DNA from: Paenibacillus tundrae
Lineage (GTDB): Bacteria; Bacillota; Bacilli; Paenibacillales; Paenibacillaceae
Length of the DNA: 64,000 bases
Assembly (NCBI RefSeq): GCF_036884255.1
Contig: NZ_CP145605.1
Location: forward strand, 1,116,001-1,180,000
Reading direction: 5' to 3'
The translations under genes and the position numbers were made by a program. This document shows, one piece after another, positions 46,725 to 55,129 of the stretch. Positions within the stretch are counted from its first letter, which is position 1, and each line of letters opens with the position of its first letter. A model generated the notes under the pieces. That model saw nothing but the letters and a program-made list of their open reading frames with translations. It had not been told where the DNA came from and made no database searches.

Positions 46725-49136
46725 ATGAACTCAGAAACAACAACGCAGGTGCAACAGAGAGCAGCTTCTCGGCAATATGGTAATCGTAAAAAAACGGGGA
46801 TGCCACTCGCAGCAAAGGTGCTCTCTTCTGCACTTAGTGTGGCATTGCTCTTTGCAGGAACAGCCGGAATCGGTGGGGCAACCGCCGCTGCAAACGGAGC
46901 AGGTTCAGCAGAGGTAGGTCTGCAATCCAGTAAGGGAGGCGGGCATGTGAAGGACATTCAACTGGAATACTTGGATCGCGGTCTCGTGGCGGCATCGACT
47001 TCGGAAGGTGTTTTTCTCAGTTGGCGTTTGCTTGGAGATGAAGCTACCGGTTACAGTGACCAAGGACTGACAGGCACTAATTTCAACGTATATCGGGATG
47101 GGAAGAAAATCGCTACCGTTACGGACAGCACCAACTATGTAGATAAGTCGGGCAAAGCTTCTTCTCGTTATGAAGTTGCCGCAGTTAATGCGAAGGGCAA
47201 AGAGAGTAAACGCAGTTCATCGGTCAAACCTTGGGCGAACGGTTATGTTGATCTACCTTTGCAAAAACCAGCTGATGGTGTTACTCCTGCTGGAGAAAAA
47301 TACACGTACTCGGCTAATGATATGAGCGTTGGTGATGTAGACGGGGACGGGCAGTATGAGTTTTTTGTGAAATGGGATCCTTCCAACTCCAAGGACGTAT
47401 CCCAAAAAGGGTATACAGGTAATACTTACGTAGATTGTTACACGCTCGATGGACAGTTGTTATACCGAATCGACCTTGGGGTCAACATTCGTTCAGGTGC
47501 CCATTATACACAGATGCTGGTTTATGATTTTGATGGAGATGGCAAGGCTGAATTGATGTTCAAGACGGCGCCGGGTACCAAAATCGTGAAGTATAACAAA
47601 AAAGGAAAAGTAACTTCCGAGAAATATATTACGTTACCTAAAGAGGATCGCAAAGCAGGATACTCCCATGAGGATGACTACCGCATGAGTGCAACGGACT
47701 ACTACAACCATGTTGTAGATATGTTCAAGAACTGGCACAAGCACGAAGAAGTGGTCAAGGGTAACTGGCCTGCTACGTTGGAAGAAGCATTTGGTATAGA
47801 GAAGAAGTATAACTATCCGCTGTCTGAAGCAGATGCAAAGAGTCTAGCTGACTACTTCATCGATGTGTATGCGCCAAGCCGTAGTGACCGTAATGAGCTG
47901 CGCAAATTTGAAGGATTCGTGGTGGATGGACCTGAGTATGTGACGGTGTTCGAAGGGAAATCGGGCAAAGAGCTGGAAACGATCCCTTATGAACCGGAAC
48001 GTCACGATGATGGTCTGATGTGGGGAGATTATGCGATGAACCGCATCGAACCGGCAAACCGCGTAGACCGCTTCCTGGCAGGCGTGGCGTATCTGGATGG
48101 GAAGAAGCCTTCCGCGATCTTCGCGCGTGGGTATTATACTCGCACCACGATGGTTGCTTATAACTGGGATGGCAAGAAGCTCAAACGTGAGTGGAAGGTA
48201 GATAGTGGCTGGACGCCAATGAAAAATCCATTCAATGATGGACCTCATGGCGTAGACGGTACAGATCCAACGTACGGTGAAATAACGACGCAAGGTGCGC
48301 ACTATTTCAGTGTGGCTGATGTGGACGGGGATGGCAAACAAGAGATTGTATACGGCTCTGTTACGATAGATCATGACGGTAGCGTGCTGTATAACTCGAA
48401 GGATGTCATGCCTGCTGAAAGTGCAGCGCCAGGAACAATAGCACGATTGGGACACGGCGATGCTCTGCATGTAGCAGACATTGACCCGGATCGTCCAGGG
48501 CTTGAGATCTTCATGGTACATGAGGGTGGACCATGGGCTCCGTATGGGTATTCTCTGCGTGATGCGAAGACTGGCGAAGTGATCTATGGTGGCTACACTG
48601 GTAAAGACACAGGACGCGGAATGATTGGGGATGTTGATCCAACCCGCCGTGGACTGGAGACGTGGGCAGTGGGATTGTGGACAGCCCAAGGTGAGAAAAT
48701 AAGTGACACAGCACCAGGTACGAATATGAACATTCGCTGGGCTGGAGATATGACGACACAGATCGTGGATGGCGCTATCGATGTCACGCCTACCATTAAA
48801 GATTGGAAGCGGGGTACGTTACTAACCGCAACTGGGACGTTGACCAATAACTACACCAAGGGTACACCTGGTCTGGTGGCAGATATTTTCGGAGATTGGC
48901 GAGAAGAGATGCTGGTGAGAACAGCGGACAGCTCTGCCATCCGTATCTACTTGAGCACCGAGGAGACGGATCGGAAGCTGTACACGCTCATGCATGATCC
49001 AATGTATCGCGTAGGTATTGCTGGACAGAATAGCGGATACAACCAGCCTTCCTATCCATCCTTCTATATGGCTTCGGATATAGACTGGTCGAAAGTGCCA
49101 CTGCCTAAATTCCATACGGGTAAGGGCGGTAAGTAA
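46725..49136 (+). CDS. Secreted PL11 rhamnogalacturonan lyase
   Basis: Pectin-degrading lyase of 803 residues that cleaves the rhamnogalacturonan-I backbone. A long signal region (hydrophobic core about 30-55) precedes an Fn3-like N-terminal domain (YLDRGLVAASTSEGVFLSWRLLG) and an eight-bladed propeller with calcium loops DVDGDGQYEF, DFDGDGKAEL and DVDGDGKQEI. GWTPMKNPFNDGPHG and SYPSFYM match B. subtilis YesW. It is longer than YesW (about 620 residues): the segment around 310-400 (YNHVVDMFKNWHK to AFGIEKKYNYP) appears to be a family-variable insertion. AAGGAGAGTGAAGGTGG precedes the ATG. Confidence 0.92.
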   Translation: MNSETTTQVQQRAASRQYGNRKKTGMPLAAKVLSSALSVALLFAGTAGIGGATAAANGAGSAEVGLQSSKGGGHVKDIQLEYLDRGLVAASTSEGVFLSWRLLGDEATGYSDQGLTGTNFNVYRDGKKIATVTDSTNYVDKSGKASSRYEVAAVNAKGKESKRSSSVKPWANGYVDLPLQKPADGVTPAGEKYTYSANDMSVGDVDGDGQYEFFVKWDPSNSKDVSQKGYTGNTYVDCYTLDGQLLYRIDLGVNIRSGAHYTQMLVYDFDGDGKAELMFKTAPGTKIVKYNKKGKVTSEKYITLPKEDRKAGYSHEDDYRMSATDYYNHVVDMFKNWHKHEEVVKGNWPATLEEAFGIEKKYNYPLSEADAKSLADYFIDVYAPSRSDRNELRKFEGFVVDGPEYVTVFEGKSGKELETIPYEPERHDDGLMWGDYAMNRIEPANRVDRFLAGVAYLDGKKPSAIFARGYYTRTTMVAYNWDGKKLKREWKVDSGWTPMKNPFNDGPHGVDGTDPTYGEITTQGAHYFSVADVDGDGKQEIVYGSVTIDHDGSVLYNSKDVMPAESAAPGTIARLGHGDALHVADIDPDRPGLEIFMVHEGGPWAPYGYSLRDAKTGEVIYGGYTGKDTGRGMIGDVDPTRRGLETWAVGLWTAQGEKISDTAPGTNMNIRWAGDMTTQIVDGAIDVTPTIKDWKRGTLLTATGTLTNNYTKGTPGLVADIFGDWREEMLVRTADSSAIRIYLSTEETDRKLYTLMHDPMYRVGIAGQNSGYNQPSYPSFYMASDIDWSKVPLPKFHTGKGGK

Positions 49137-49181
49137 GCTGAACCACAAGTGAATCCGGATTAACGGTAGTACCATTGGAGA

Positions 49182-49232
49182 AGGCTCTGACAGAGTCCTG
49201 TGGTTAAACACATGGGGCAGTCAGAGCTTTTT
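49182..49232 (+). terminator. Terminator of the PL11 gene
   Basis: GCTCTGAC (49184-49191) pairs with GTCAGAGC (49220-49227), followed by TTTTTC. Confidence 0.8.
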
Positions 49233-49259
49233 CGTATGATCAGGTTTTATAATTGCTGT

Positions 49260-49904
49260 TCAATTCTTCTGCTCTTGCTCGCGAACAATATTGGAATGTA
49301 AATGCTGCACAGAGGCGAGATCCTTAAGCACAACCTGTCCCTGCTCATAGGCAAGTGTAGTGATGGAGCATTCGGGGATGAGTGTATGTTGTACAGCAAC
49401 GAAATCAGGAACCCATGTGTGAAGCTCTTGCGTGGGAAGGGTGTGAACGAGGAAATCCGTAATTAACCCGCCATGTGTGACAAGGATATAATGATTAGTC
49501 GTAGTCTGCTCAGGTTCAGACAGCGCTAACTCAGATAGAAAATGGGCTAAACGTTCCCCAGCCTGTCTGGCTGAGTCGCCTACGGGTGGGATATAGTCCG
49601 GTTCACGCGTACAACGATTCCACATCTCGACGAATTGTTCGAAGGTCTGGTCAGGGGCATCTCCCCAATTGGCACGCTCACGGAGTCGTTGATCCTTCTC
49701 TACAGGAATTGCAGTAGCAAGACTGATGTAATTAGCCGTATCCATTGCTCTTCGAAGCGGGCTGGAGAAAATACGGGCATTCGGCAATTTTTTGAAATAT
49801 TCCGCGGTCTGTTCAGCTTGAACCATACCCATCTCCGTAAGTCCTACATCTCCTATATACTGTTCCTTGATTCCATGTCTAACAAGATAAATCATCATGC
49901 TCAT
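49260..49904 (-). CDS. Histidine phosphatase family protein
   Basis: Cytoplasmic phosphoglycerate-mutase-like phosphatase of 214 residues. LVRHG at residues 7-11 supplies the catalytic His, FSSPLRRAMDTA the second Arg, and VTHGGLITDFL the C-terminal catalytic His. AGGAGG precedes ATG 49904; the frame runs 16 codons further upstream without a ribosome site. The substrate cannot be inferred. It is unlinked in function to its neighbours as far as the sequence shows. Confidence 0.88.
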   Translation of the reverse strand: MSMMIYLVRHGIKEQYIGDVGLTEMGMVQAEQTAEYFKKLPNARIFSSPLRRAMDTANYISLATAIPVEKDQRLRERANWGDAPDQTFEQFVEMWNRCTREPDYIPPVGDSARQAGERLAHFLSELALSEPEQTTTNHYILVTHGGLITDFLVHTLPTQELHTWVPDFVAVQHTLIPECSITTLAYEQGQVVLKDLASVQHLHSNIVREQEQKN

Positions 49905-50333
49905 GATCACAGACCTCCTAGATAATTTAAATATGGAGTTACTTTTTCTCATTGAAGAGTAGTTTTTGCATCTATCTAATTAGATTATCATCTAATTAAA
50001 CAATATTATATCAGTTTTTAATTAAGCTACATAGATTGAACTAGACATTTACACTTTAACGGAGAGGACAGATAAAACCTGAAAAAGCGGAGCGTTTGCC
50101 TGAAAGCTTTCTGAAAGAAAGCTACATCGGAAGCACAAGCTATCCCCGGATTTTCACCTTTGGAAAAGGGAATTCGAAAAATCTGGGGATAACAGCGATT
50201 GGAAGGTTGTTCTGTCATCGGAGTGGACTGTGTAAATATATGTAGTTCAATCTATATAGGTAGTTTAATTTACGCAAGGGCTATTGGTACAATAGGGGAA
50301 GTGAGGATTACTGCAGCGAGGAAGGTGTGCAGA
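49905..50333. other. Divergent intergenic region with repeat copy 3
   Basis: It contains a perfect palindrome ATCTAATTAGAT (49974-49985) followed 15 bases later by a partial second copy (ATCTAATTA from 49989), then repeat element copy 3 (50031-50255). The palindrome may be an operator for the phosphatase gene. Small open frames inside the repeat are not genes. Confidence 0.55.
50031..50255 (+). repeat. Structured intergenic repeat element, copy 3
   Basis: 225 bases. The outer arms ATAGATTGAACTA (50031-50043) and TAGTTCAATCTAT (50243-50255) are perfect 13-base complements, and ATTTACAC/GTGTAAAT is perfect as well. Internal hairpins AGCTTTCT/AGAAAGCT and CCCCGGATTTT/AAAATCTGGGG are as in copy 1. 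The arm sequence differs from copy 2 but both sides changed together. Confidence 0.85.
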
Positions 50334-51371
50334 ATGGAACAAGAGCAAGACGTACCTATGACAGGCAGTTTGTTTCAGGAGCAATTACGAAGCGAGAACT
50401 GTGAACCTCGTTTCTATGCCTATTATTATAAGCAGTGGAATAACTACCGGATGAATTATCATGATCATGATTCTACGGAAATTATGTACATTATCTCGGG
50501 AATGTGTCGTGTGGATGTGCAGATGCCAGATGGGAGCGAGGAGCAGACCCTGTTGAAAAAAGGTCAGTTCATCCTGATCGATGCCGGTGTCCCGCACCGC
50601 TTGTTAGTCGAGGATGGTGCTGCTTGTCGCATGCTGAATGTTGAATTTGGCTTTGCCATCTCTGCATCGTCGGCATTGGGTCAATCTTCTATTCGCCAAT
50701 TGGCGCTGGAAGAAGAAGAGGTTCAGCAATTCCTTCAGCATGCTTGTGCCTATCTGGTACTGCCTGACCCCGAAGAGGTGTATTACATTATGAAAAGCCT
50801 CGTATTAGAGCTGGATCAGCGCGGATTATCAGAGCAAGGGCGAAGCTTCCAGCCGATGAGGGTGATCCCTCAGGAAGAACGGTGGGAGCATCGAGAGGCA
50901 CGAAACTTGAAAGCGCTGGATCAAGGCATACTGGTGCGTACCCTGTTTATTCAACTGTTGATTCGCGTTGCGCGTCTGCGTGGGGAGATGAGTCGGAGTG
51001 CCTCGGATCAGACGGAGCTGTATGTGAAACGAACGGTGGAATTCATGCATCAGAACATGGATCGTAGCATTCAGATGAAGGATATTGCGGCGGCTGTGAA
51101 TTTACATCCAGGATATCTGCATCGTATTTTCCGTCAGCACACGCAGCGAACACCAACGGATTATCTGACGATGCTTCGAATGGAGAAGGCTAAGATGCTG
51201 CTGCAACAGACCGATATTCCTATATCCGAAATTTCCGATTATGTCGGCGTAGGAAGCAGGCAGTATTTTCATATGTTATTCAAAAAGTATACATCACTTA
51301 CTCCCGTAGCCTTTCGTTCTTCCAAAGACCGTCATGTCAGTCACTACCCAATACATTCAATGGAAGAATAA
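50334..51371 (+). CDS. AraC-family regulator with cupin sensor domain
   Basis: 345-residue transcription factor. The N-terminal half is a cupin-like sugar-sensing domain (NYHDHDSTEIMYIISG, then KKGQFILIDAGVPHRL). The C-terminal about 100 residues form the AraC DNA-binding domain (IAAAVNLHPGYLHRIFRQHTQRTP and ISDYVGVGSRQYFHMLFKKYT). AGGAAGG precedes ATG 50334. It lies 186 bases upstream of the GH4 glycosidase on the same strand and probably controls it in response to a sugar. Confidence 0.9.
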   Translation: MEQEQDVPMTGSLFQEQLRSENCEPRFYAYYYKQWNNYRMNYHDHDSTEIMYIISGMCRVDVQMPDGSEEQTLLKKGQFILIDAGVPHRLLVEDGAACRMLNVEFGFAISASSALGQSSIRQLALEEEEVQQFLQHACAYLVLPDPEEVYYIMKSLVLELDQRGLSEQGRSFQPMRVIPQEERWEHREARNLKALDQGILVRTLFIQLLIRVARLRGEMSRSASDQTELYVKRTVEFMHQNMDRSIQMKDIAAAVNLHPGYLHRIFRQHTQRTPTDYLTMLRMEKAKMLLQQTDIPISEISDYVGVGSRQYFHMLFKKYTSLTPVAFRSSKDRHVSHYPIHSMEE

Positions 51372-51557
51372 AGCGACATGCAGAGCTTGCGGACAATCTT
51401 CAAAGGTTAGGATTTTTGACAACCTCAACCTGAAACAAGTCATGATTTTGATAACGCTTCCTTCACCGCCGTTGTTACAATGATTTCACGAAGTACATCC
51501 ACATGAGATGAGATCATGACCGAAGCACATATTTCGGATCACGGGGAGGAATTAGCA

Positions 51558-53063
51558 ATGTCTTTTAAAGTGGCATTTATCGGAGCGGGAAGTATTGGGT
51601 TTACACGAGGGCTGTTGCGAGATTTGTTAACTGTTCCAGAGTTCCGCGATATTGAGATCGCGTTCTGTGATATTAATCAGCATAACCTGGACATGGTTAC
51701 AGAGCTATGTCAGCGGGACATTCGTGAGAATGGACTGAATATTACAATCCGGCCAACGACAGATCGCAGAGAAGCGCTCAAGGATGCAAAGTATGTGCTC
51801 TGCACCATTCGTGTAGGTGGACTGGAGGCTTTTGCAACCGATGTGGATATCCCGCTCAAATATGGCGTTGACCAATGTGTAGGCGATACGCTCTGTGCTG
51901 GTGGCATCATGTATGGGCAACGTGGGATCGCCGAGATGCTGGACATATGTAAGGATATTCGTGAGCACAGTGCACCAGATGTATTGCTCTTGAACTACTC
52001 CAACCCGATGGCGATGTTAACTTGGGCATGTAATAAGTATGGCGGCGTGCGTACGATTGGATTGTGTCATGGTGTGCAGCACGGGCATCATCAGATTGCG
52101 GAAGCATTTGGACTGCAAAAGAGTGAAGTCGATATTATCTGTGCCGGAATTAATCATCAGACTTGGTACATTCAGGCCTCTCATGAGGGACGGGATCTCA
52201 CGGGCGATCTGCTTGAAGCTTTCGAGAAGCATCCAGAGTTTAGCCGTACGGAGAAAGTACGAATTGATATGTTACGCCGGTTTGGCTACTATAGCACGGA
52301 ATCGAATGGTCATCTTAGTGAGTATGTGCCTTGGTATCGCAAGCGTCCTGAAGAGATCACAGACTGGATTGATCTAGGTAACTGGATTAATGGTGAGACG
52401 GGCGGATACTTGCGTGTATGTACAGAGGGAAGAAATTGGTTTGAGACAGATTTCCCGAACTGGATGAAGGATGAGCCGATGCGGTTTGTTCCGGAAAAGC
52501 GTGGGGAGGAACATGGTTCCTATATTATCGAAGGACTTGAGACAGGGCGGGTGTATCGTGGACACTTTAACACCGTGAATCATGGAGTCATTTCCAACTT
52601 GCCAGATGATGCGATAATCGAAGCTCCGGGGTATGTGGATCGCAATGGGATTTCAATGCCACATGTAGGTGATCTTCCACTCGGGCCAGCAGCCGTATGT
52701 AATGTGAGCATTTCAGTGCAGCGGCTTGCCGTTGAGGCGGCTGTGCATGGAGATGACACGTTGCTCCGCCAAGCCTTCATGATGGATCCGCTCGTTGGTG
52801 CGGTATGTAATCCGAAGGAAATCTGGCAAATGGTTGATGAGATGCTGGTTGCTCAGGCACAATGGCTACCTCAGTATGGAGAAGCGATTGCTGCCGCTGA
52901 AGAGAGACTGGCTGCCGGTAATCTCATTCCAACGAAGGAATATGAGGGTGCTGCGCGTCTCAAGGTGAAGACGGTGGAAGAAATGCAGCAGGATCGGGAT
53001 GCAGCGAACAAAAATGCAGGTGAGTCCGACAAAGGGAAAGATCGTGAGAAAGTACAACAATAG
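51558..53063 (+). CDS. GH4 family alpha-glycosidase (MelA/LplD-like)
   Basis: Cytoplasmic NAD- and Mn-dependent glycosidase of 501 residues. The N-terminal Rossmann motif FIGAGSIGFTRGLLRDLL binds NAD. NYSNPMAMLTW, GLCHGVQ (metal-ligand Cys/His) and CAGINHQTWY are family 4 signatures and resemble alpha-galactosidase MelA and alpha-galacturonidase LplD. The C-terminus ends in a charged tail. ATG 51558 follows GGGGAGGA. Alpha-galacturonidase would fit the pectin context, alpha-galactosidase is equally possible from sequence alone. Confidence 0.9.
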   Translation: MSFKVAFIGAGSIGFTRGLLRDLLTVPEFRDIEIAFCDINQHNLDMVTELCQRDIRENGLNITIRPTTDRREALKDAKYVLCTIRVGGLEAFATDVDIPLKYGVDQCVGDTLCAGGIMYGQRGIAEMLDICKDIREHSAPDVLLLNYSNPMAMLTWACNKYGGVRTIGLCHGVQHGHHQIAEAFGLQKSEVDIICAGINHQTWYIQASHEGRDLTGDLLEAFEKHPEFSRTEKVRIDMLRRFGYYSTESNGHLSEYVPWYRKRPEEITDWIDLGNWINGETGGYLRVCTEGRNWFETDFPNWMKDEPMRFVPEKRGEEHGSYIIEGLETGRVYRGHFNTVNHGVISNLPDDAIIEAPGYVDRNGISMPHVGDLPLGPAAVCNVSISVQRLAVEAAVHGDDTLLRQAFMMDPLVGAVCNPKEIWQMVDEMLVAQAQWLPQYGEAIAAAEERLAAGNLIPTKEYEGAARLKVKTVEEMQQDRDAANKNAGESDKGKDREKVQQ

Positions 53064-53240
53064 TGTAAGCGTCGAATATGGGATTCAGCCGAAATAAGTG
53101 GAGGCTTACAAGTTTGTTTCCTTCGGAGACCATGTAATTGCTCACGTAGGTTTGCCTACGCTTCGCTACTCCATTTCTAGTTGCATCCTATCTTCTAGGT
53201 AACGAAAACCGTCCTTATTGAATAAATACTTCTAGTTTTA

Positions 53241-53289
53241 AATAGTGATGTGCTCCAGTTCTCGTGCTGGTGTGTATCACTATTTTTTT
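53241..53289 (+). terminator. Terminator after the GH4 gene
   Basis: Perfect nine-base stem AATAGTGAT/ATCACTATT followed by a T run. Confidence 0.75.
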
Positions 53290-53321
53290 ATTTTTGATTT
53301 TATTATGATAAACATATTACC

Positions 53322-53350
53322 TTTACAGACATAGTAATATGTCTTATAGT
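53322..53350 (+). promoter_or_regulatory. PadR promoter with operator in the spacer
   Basis: TTTACA (53322-53327), a 17-base spacer and TATAGT (53345-53350). The spacer together with the last base of the -35 is the palindrome AGACATA-GTAA-TATGTCT (53327-53344), the ATGT/ACAT type bound by PadR proteins, so the PadR gene is probably autorepressed. Confidence 0.7.
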
Positions 53351-53385
53351 ATACCCAGGTTAAGGAAAGTCGGTGAGTCGGTCAG

Positions 53386-53745
53386 ATGCAAGAGCAAACC
53401 ATTAATAGTGATTTGATTCGAGGAAATATTGATCCTATGATTCTGAGTGTGCTTCTGGCGACAGATCATTATGGGTACGGCATTATTAAGGAAATCTACC
53501 GCAAGAGTGGAGAACAGTTCGAATTGAAAGAACCAACGCTCTATTCTAGCTTGAAGCGGTTGGAGTCGAATAGATATGTAGAATCGTACTGGGGAGAACA
53601 GACGCAGGGCGGGAGACGCAAATATTACCGAATCACTTCAGAGGGTCGGATAGCCTACGAGAGACAGCTTCAGGACTGGCAAGCAGCCAAGACATTGATT
53701 GATAGCATGATCATTATATCTAGAGCAGAGGGAGATGAAGGATAG
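53386..53745 (+). CDS. PadR-family transcriptional repressor
   Basis: 119-residue winged-helix regulator of the short PadR class: LLATDHYGYGIIKEIYRKSG, then EPTLYSSLKRLESNRYVESYWGE with wing TQGGRRKYYRIT, and a short C-terminal dimerisation helix. The next two genes follow immediately (2-base gap and 4-base overlap), as is common for PadR operons with HAAS-domain membrane proteins. The ligand is unknown. Confidence 0.93.
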   Translation: MQEQTINSDLIRGNIDPMILSVLLATDHYGYGIIKEIYRKSGEQFELKEPTLYSSLKRLESNRYVESYWGEQTQGGRRKYYRITSEGRIAYERQLQDWQAAKTLIDSMIIISRAEGDEG

Positions 53746-53747
53746 AT

Positions 53748-54446
53748 ATGAATCTAGAAGAACGTATTTCAAGGCATATGGAACGACTGTTTGAACATGC
53801 GCAGGATACAACAGCGAACAGAGAATTGAAGGAGGAGATACATAGCAACCTTACAGCCCGAGTGGAGGATTATATCGATCAGGGAATGAGTGAGGAACAA
53901 GCTTTTGAAAAGGCTATTCAGCATATTGCGGGATTGGATCAGATTATGAGTGATCAACATCAGGTACAACGATTCCCTTATTGGACTGCGGTATTGCAGT
54001 CTGCATTGATCTACTGTTTGATCGCGTGGATCATTACCATTCCGATGAGAGTTCTGATGGAGGGTAAGATCGTTAACTTTTGGCTTATGATTGCAAGTGC
54101 ACTTGTGGGCGGGGCATACCTGCTATACATGTGGAGCAATCGAGAACGTCAACGGAATGCAGAAGCGACGACGACTGTCATTCGATCAACAACATTAAGG
54201 AAGTGGACGCGTATCGCCTGGTGGATGTGGGGTGCATTAATCCTAGTTTTGTGGAGCACGCAGGCTGCATTAAGATTCGGAAGTAACATCTGGTATAGCC
54301 GACCTGTTCAGGTGGAGGGTCCTTATCAATTTGCTGTACTAGTTATTGCTTTTGTGATCCCTTTGCTGACCATTATCGTGCCGTTGGTTGTGCAAAAGGC
54401 AGGACGTTTAGTAAGGGAATTTGAGGTAGGTGAGATCAGAGGATGA
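53748..54446 (+). CDS. HAAS (permease prefix) domain membrane protein
   Basis: 232-residue protein. The N-terminal 75 residues (SRHMERLFEHAQDTTANRELKEEIHSNL, then VEDYIDQGMSEEQAFEKAI) form the HAAS/permease-prefix domain that accompanies PadR regulators. Four membrane helices follow (about 80-100, 108-125, 148-168 and 190-215). It is coupled to the PadR gene and overlaps the next gene by four bases. Its role is unknown; HAAS proteins are thought to interact with the PadR partner. Confidence 0.85.
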   Translation: MNLEERISRHMERLFEHAQDTTANRELKEEIHSNLTARVEDYIDQGMSEEQAFEKAIQHIAGLDQIMSDQHQVQRFPYWTAVLQSALIYCLIAWIITIPMRVLMEGKIVNFWLMIASALVGGAYLLYMWSNRERQRNAEATTTVIRSTTLRKWTRIAWWMWGALILVLWSTQAALRFGSNIWYSRPVQVEGPYQFAVLVIAFVIPLLTIIVPLVVQKAGRLVREFEVGEIRG

Positions 54447-54997
54447 GGAAGAATCGTTGGATCATCGTGTTAGTACTCGTCGGACTCGTAGCTCTTACCG
54501 TGGTTGAAGGGATCATTAATCCTAGAATTGAAGCGAAGCAGCAGGCTTATGCTGCCGAGCAACAGCATCCGTTAACTCATGATTTTGCCGCCATACAGAA
54601 TTATCGGAGTGCATACATGGGAGACTTCTCTAATCTTAGTCATCTGAATCAGGGGTTACCTTTGGCTGAATATCTGAATGGTTATCAGCTGTATCCCGAT
54701 ACATTTACGGCGGAAGTGAAGTACAATTTACGTTCGGATGAGTTGCAGGAGGAAGACCTTAAACGGATGCTTGTTTACAATGCAACTGCCAATTTTGTAC
54801 TGATTGATAATCTGGAGCACATCGTGTACCAGTTGGAGGATACGCGTTATTCTTTGAGTCGTGAGGCTACCAAACAATGGGCTGGACTTGAACTAGGAGC
54901 ACTTCAGATGCCAGATGATTGGGATTCCCATGTGCGTGAGCAGCTCGTGTCACCCGAGCAGGTGGAGGTCGCTTTTTCACAAATTATTGACAATTAA
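54443..54997 (+). CDS. DUF4825 membrane-anchored protein
   Basis: 184-residue protein with one N-terminal membrane helix (about 5-23) and an external domain. NYRSAYMGDFSNLSHLNQGLPLAEYLNGYQLYP fits the DUF4825 pattern (N-Y-x-S-x-Y-x-G-x-x-S-N), a domain of unknown function often found near PadR or MecR-like regulators. Translation is coupled to the HAAS gene. It may be the effector of the PadR circuit. Confidence 0.8.
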   Translation: MRKNRWIIVLVLVGLVALTVVEGIINPRIEAKQQAYAAEQQHPLTHDFAAIQNYRSAYMGDFSNLSHLNQGLPLAEYLNGYQLYPDTFTAEVKYNLRSDELQEEDLKRMLVYNATANFVLIDNLEHIVYQLEDTRYSLSREATKQWAGLELGALQMPDDWDSHVREQLVSPEQVEVAFSQIIDN

Positions 54998-55129
54998 GCT
55001 GTACGATATGAATGGAATTGCACAACATGCTCGACTCTTCTCCCATGCTATGTTATTATAAGTCTCTGATAACGTGGTAACGAACTAAAGCGTTTGGGCT
55101 TGGTTTATAGACATGGAGGGGTAAGAGAG

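Larger units (their letters stand above)
53064..53385. other. Intergenic region: GH4 terminator and PadR promoter
   Basis: It contains a weak TGTAAGC/GCTTACA inverted repeat (53064-53110), the terminator at 53241-53289 and the PadR promoter and operator at 53322-53350. No other gene is seen. Confidence 0.6.

Noticed and set aside
47844..48689. Long minus-strand open frame antisense to PL11
   Set aside because: Long only because of the codon bias of the opposite gene; no start signal, and the PL11 motifs on the plus strand are unmistakable.
51450..51470. cre-like word TGATAACGCTTCCT before the GH4 gene
   Set aside because: At least two core mismatches, weaker than the cre sites called elsewhere.
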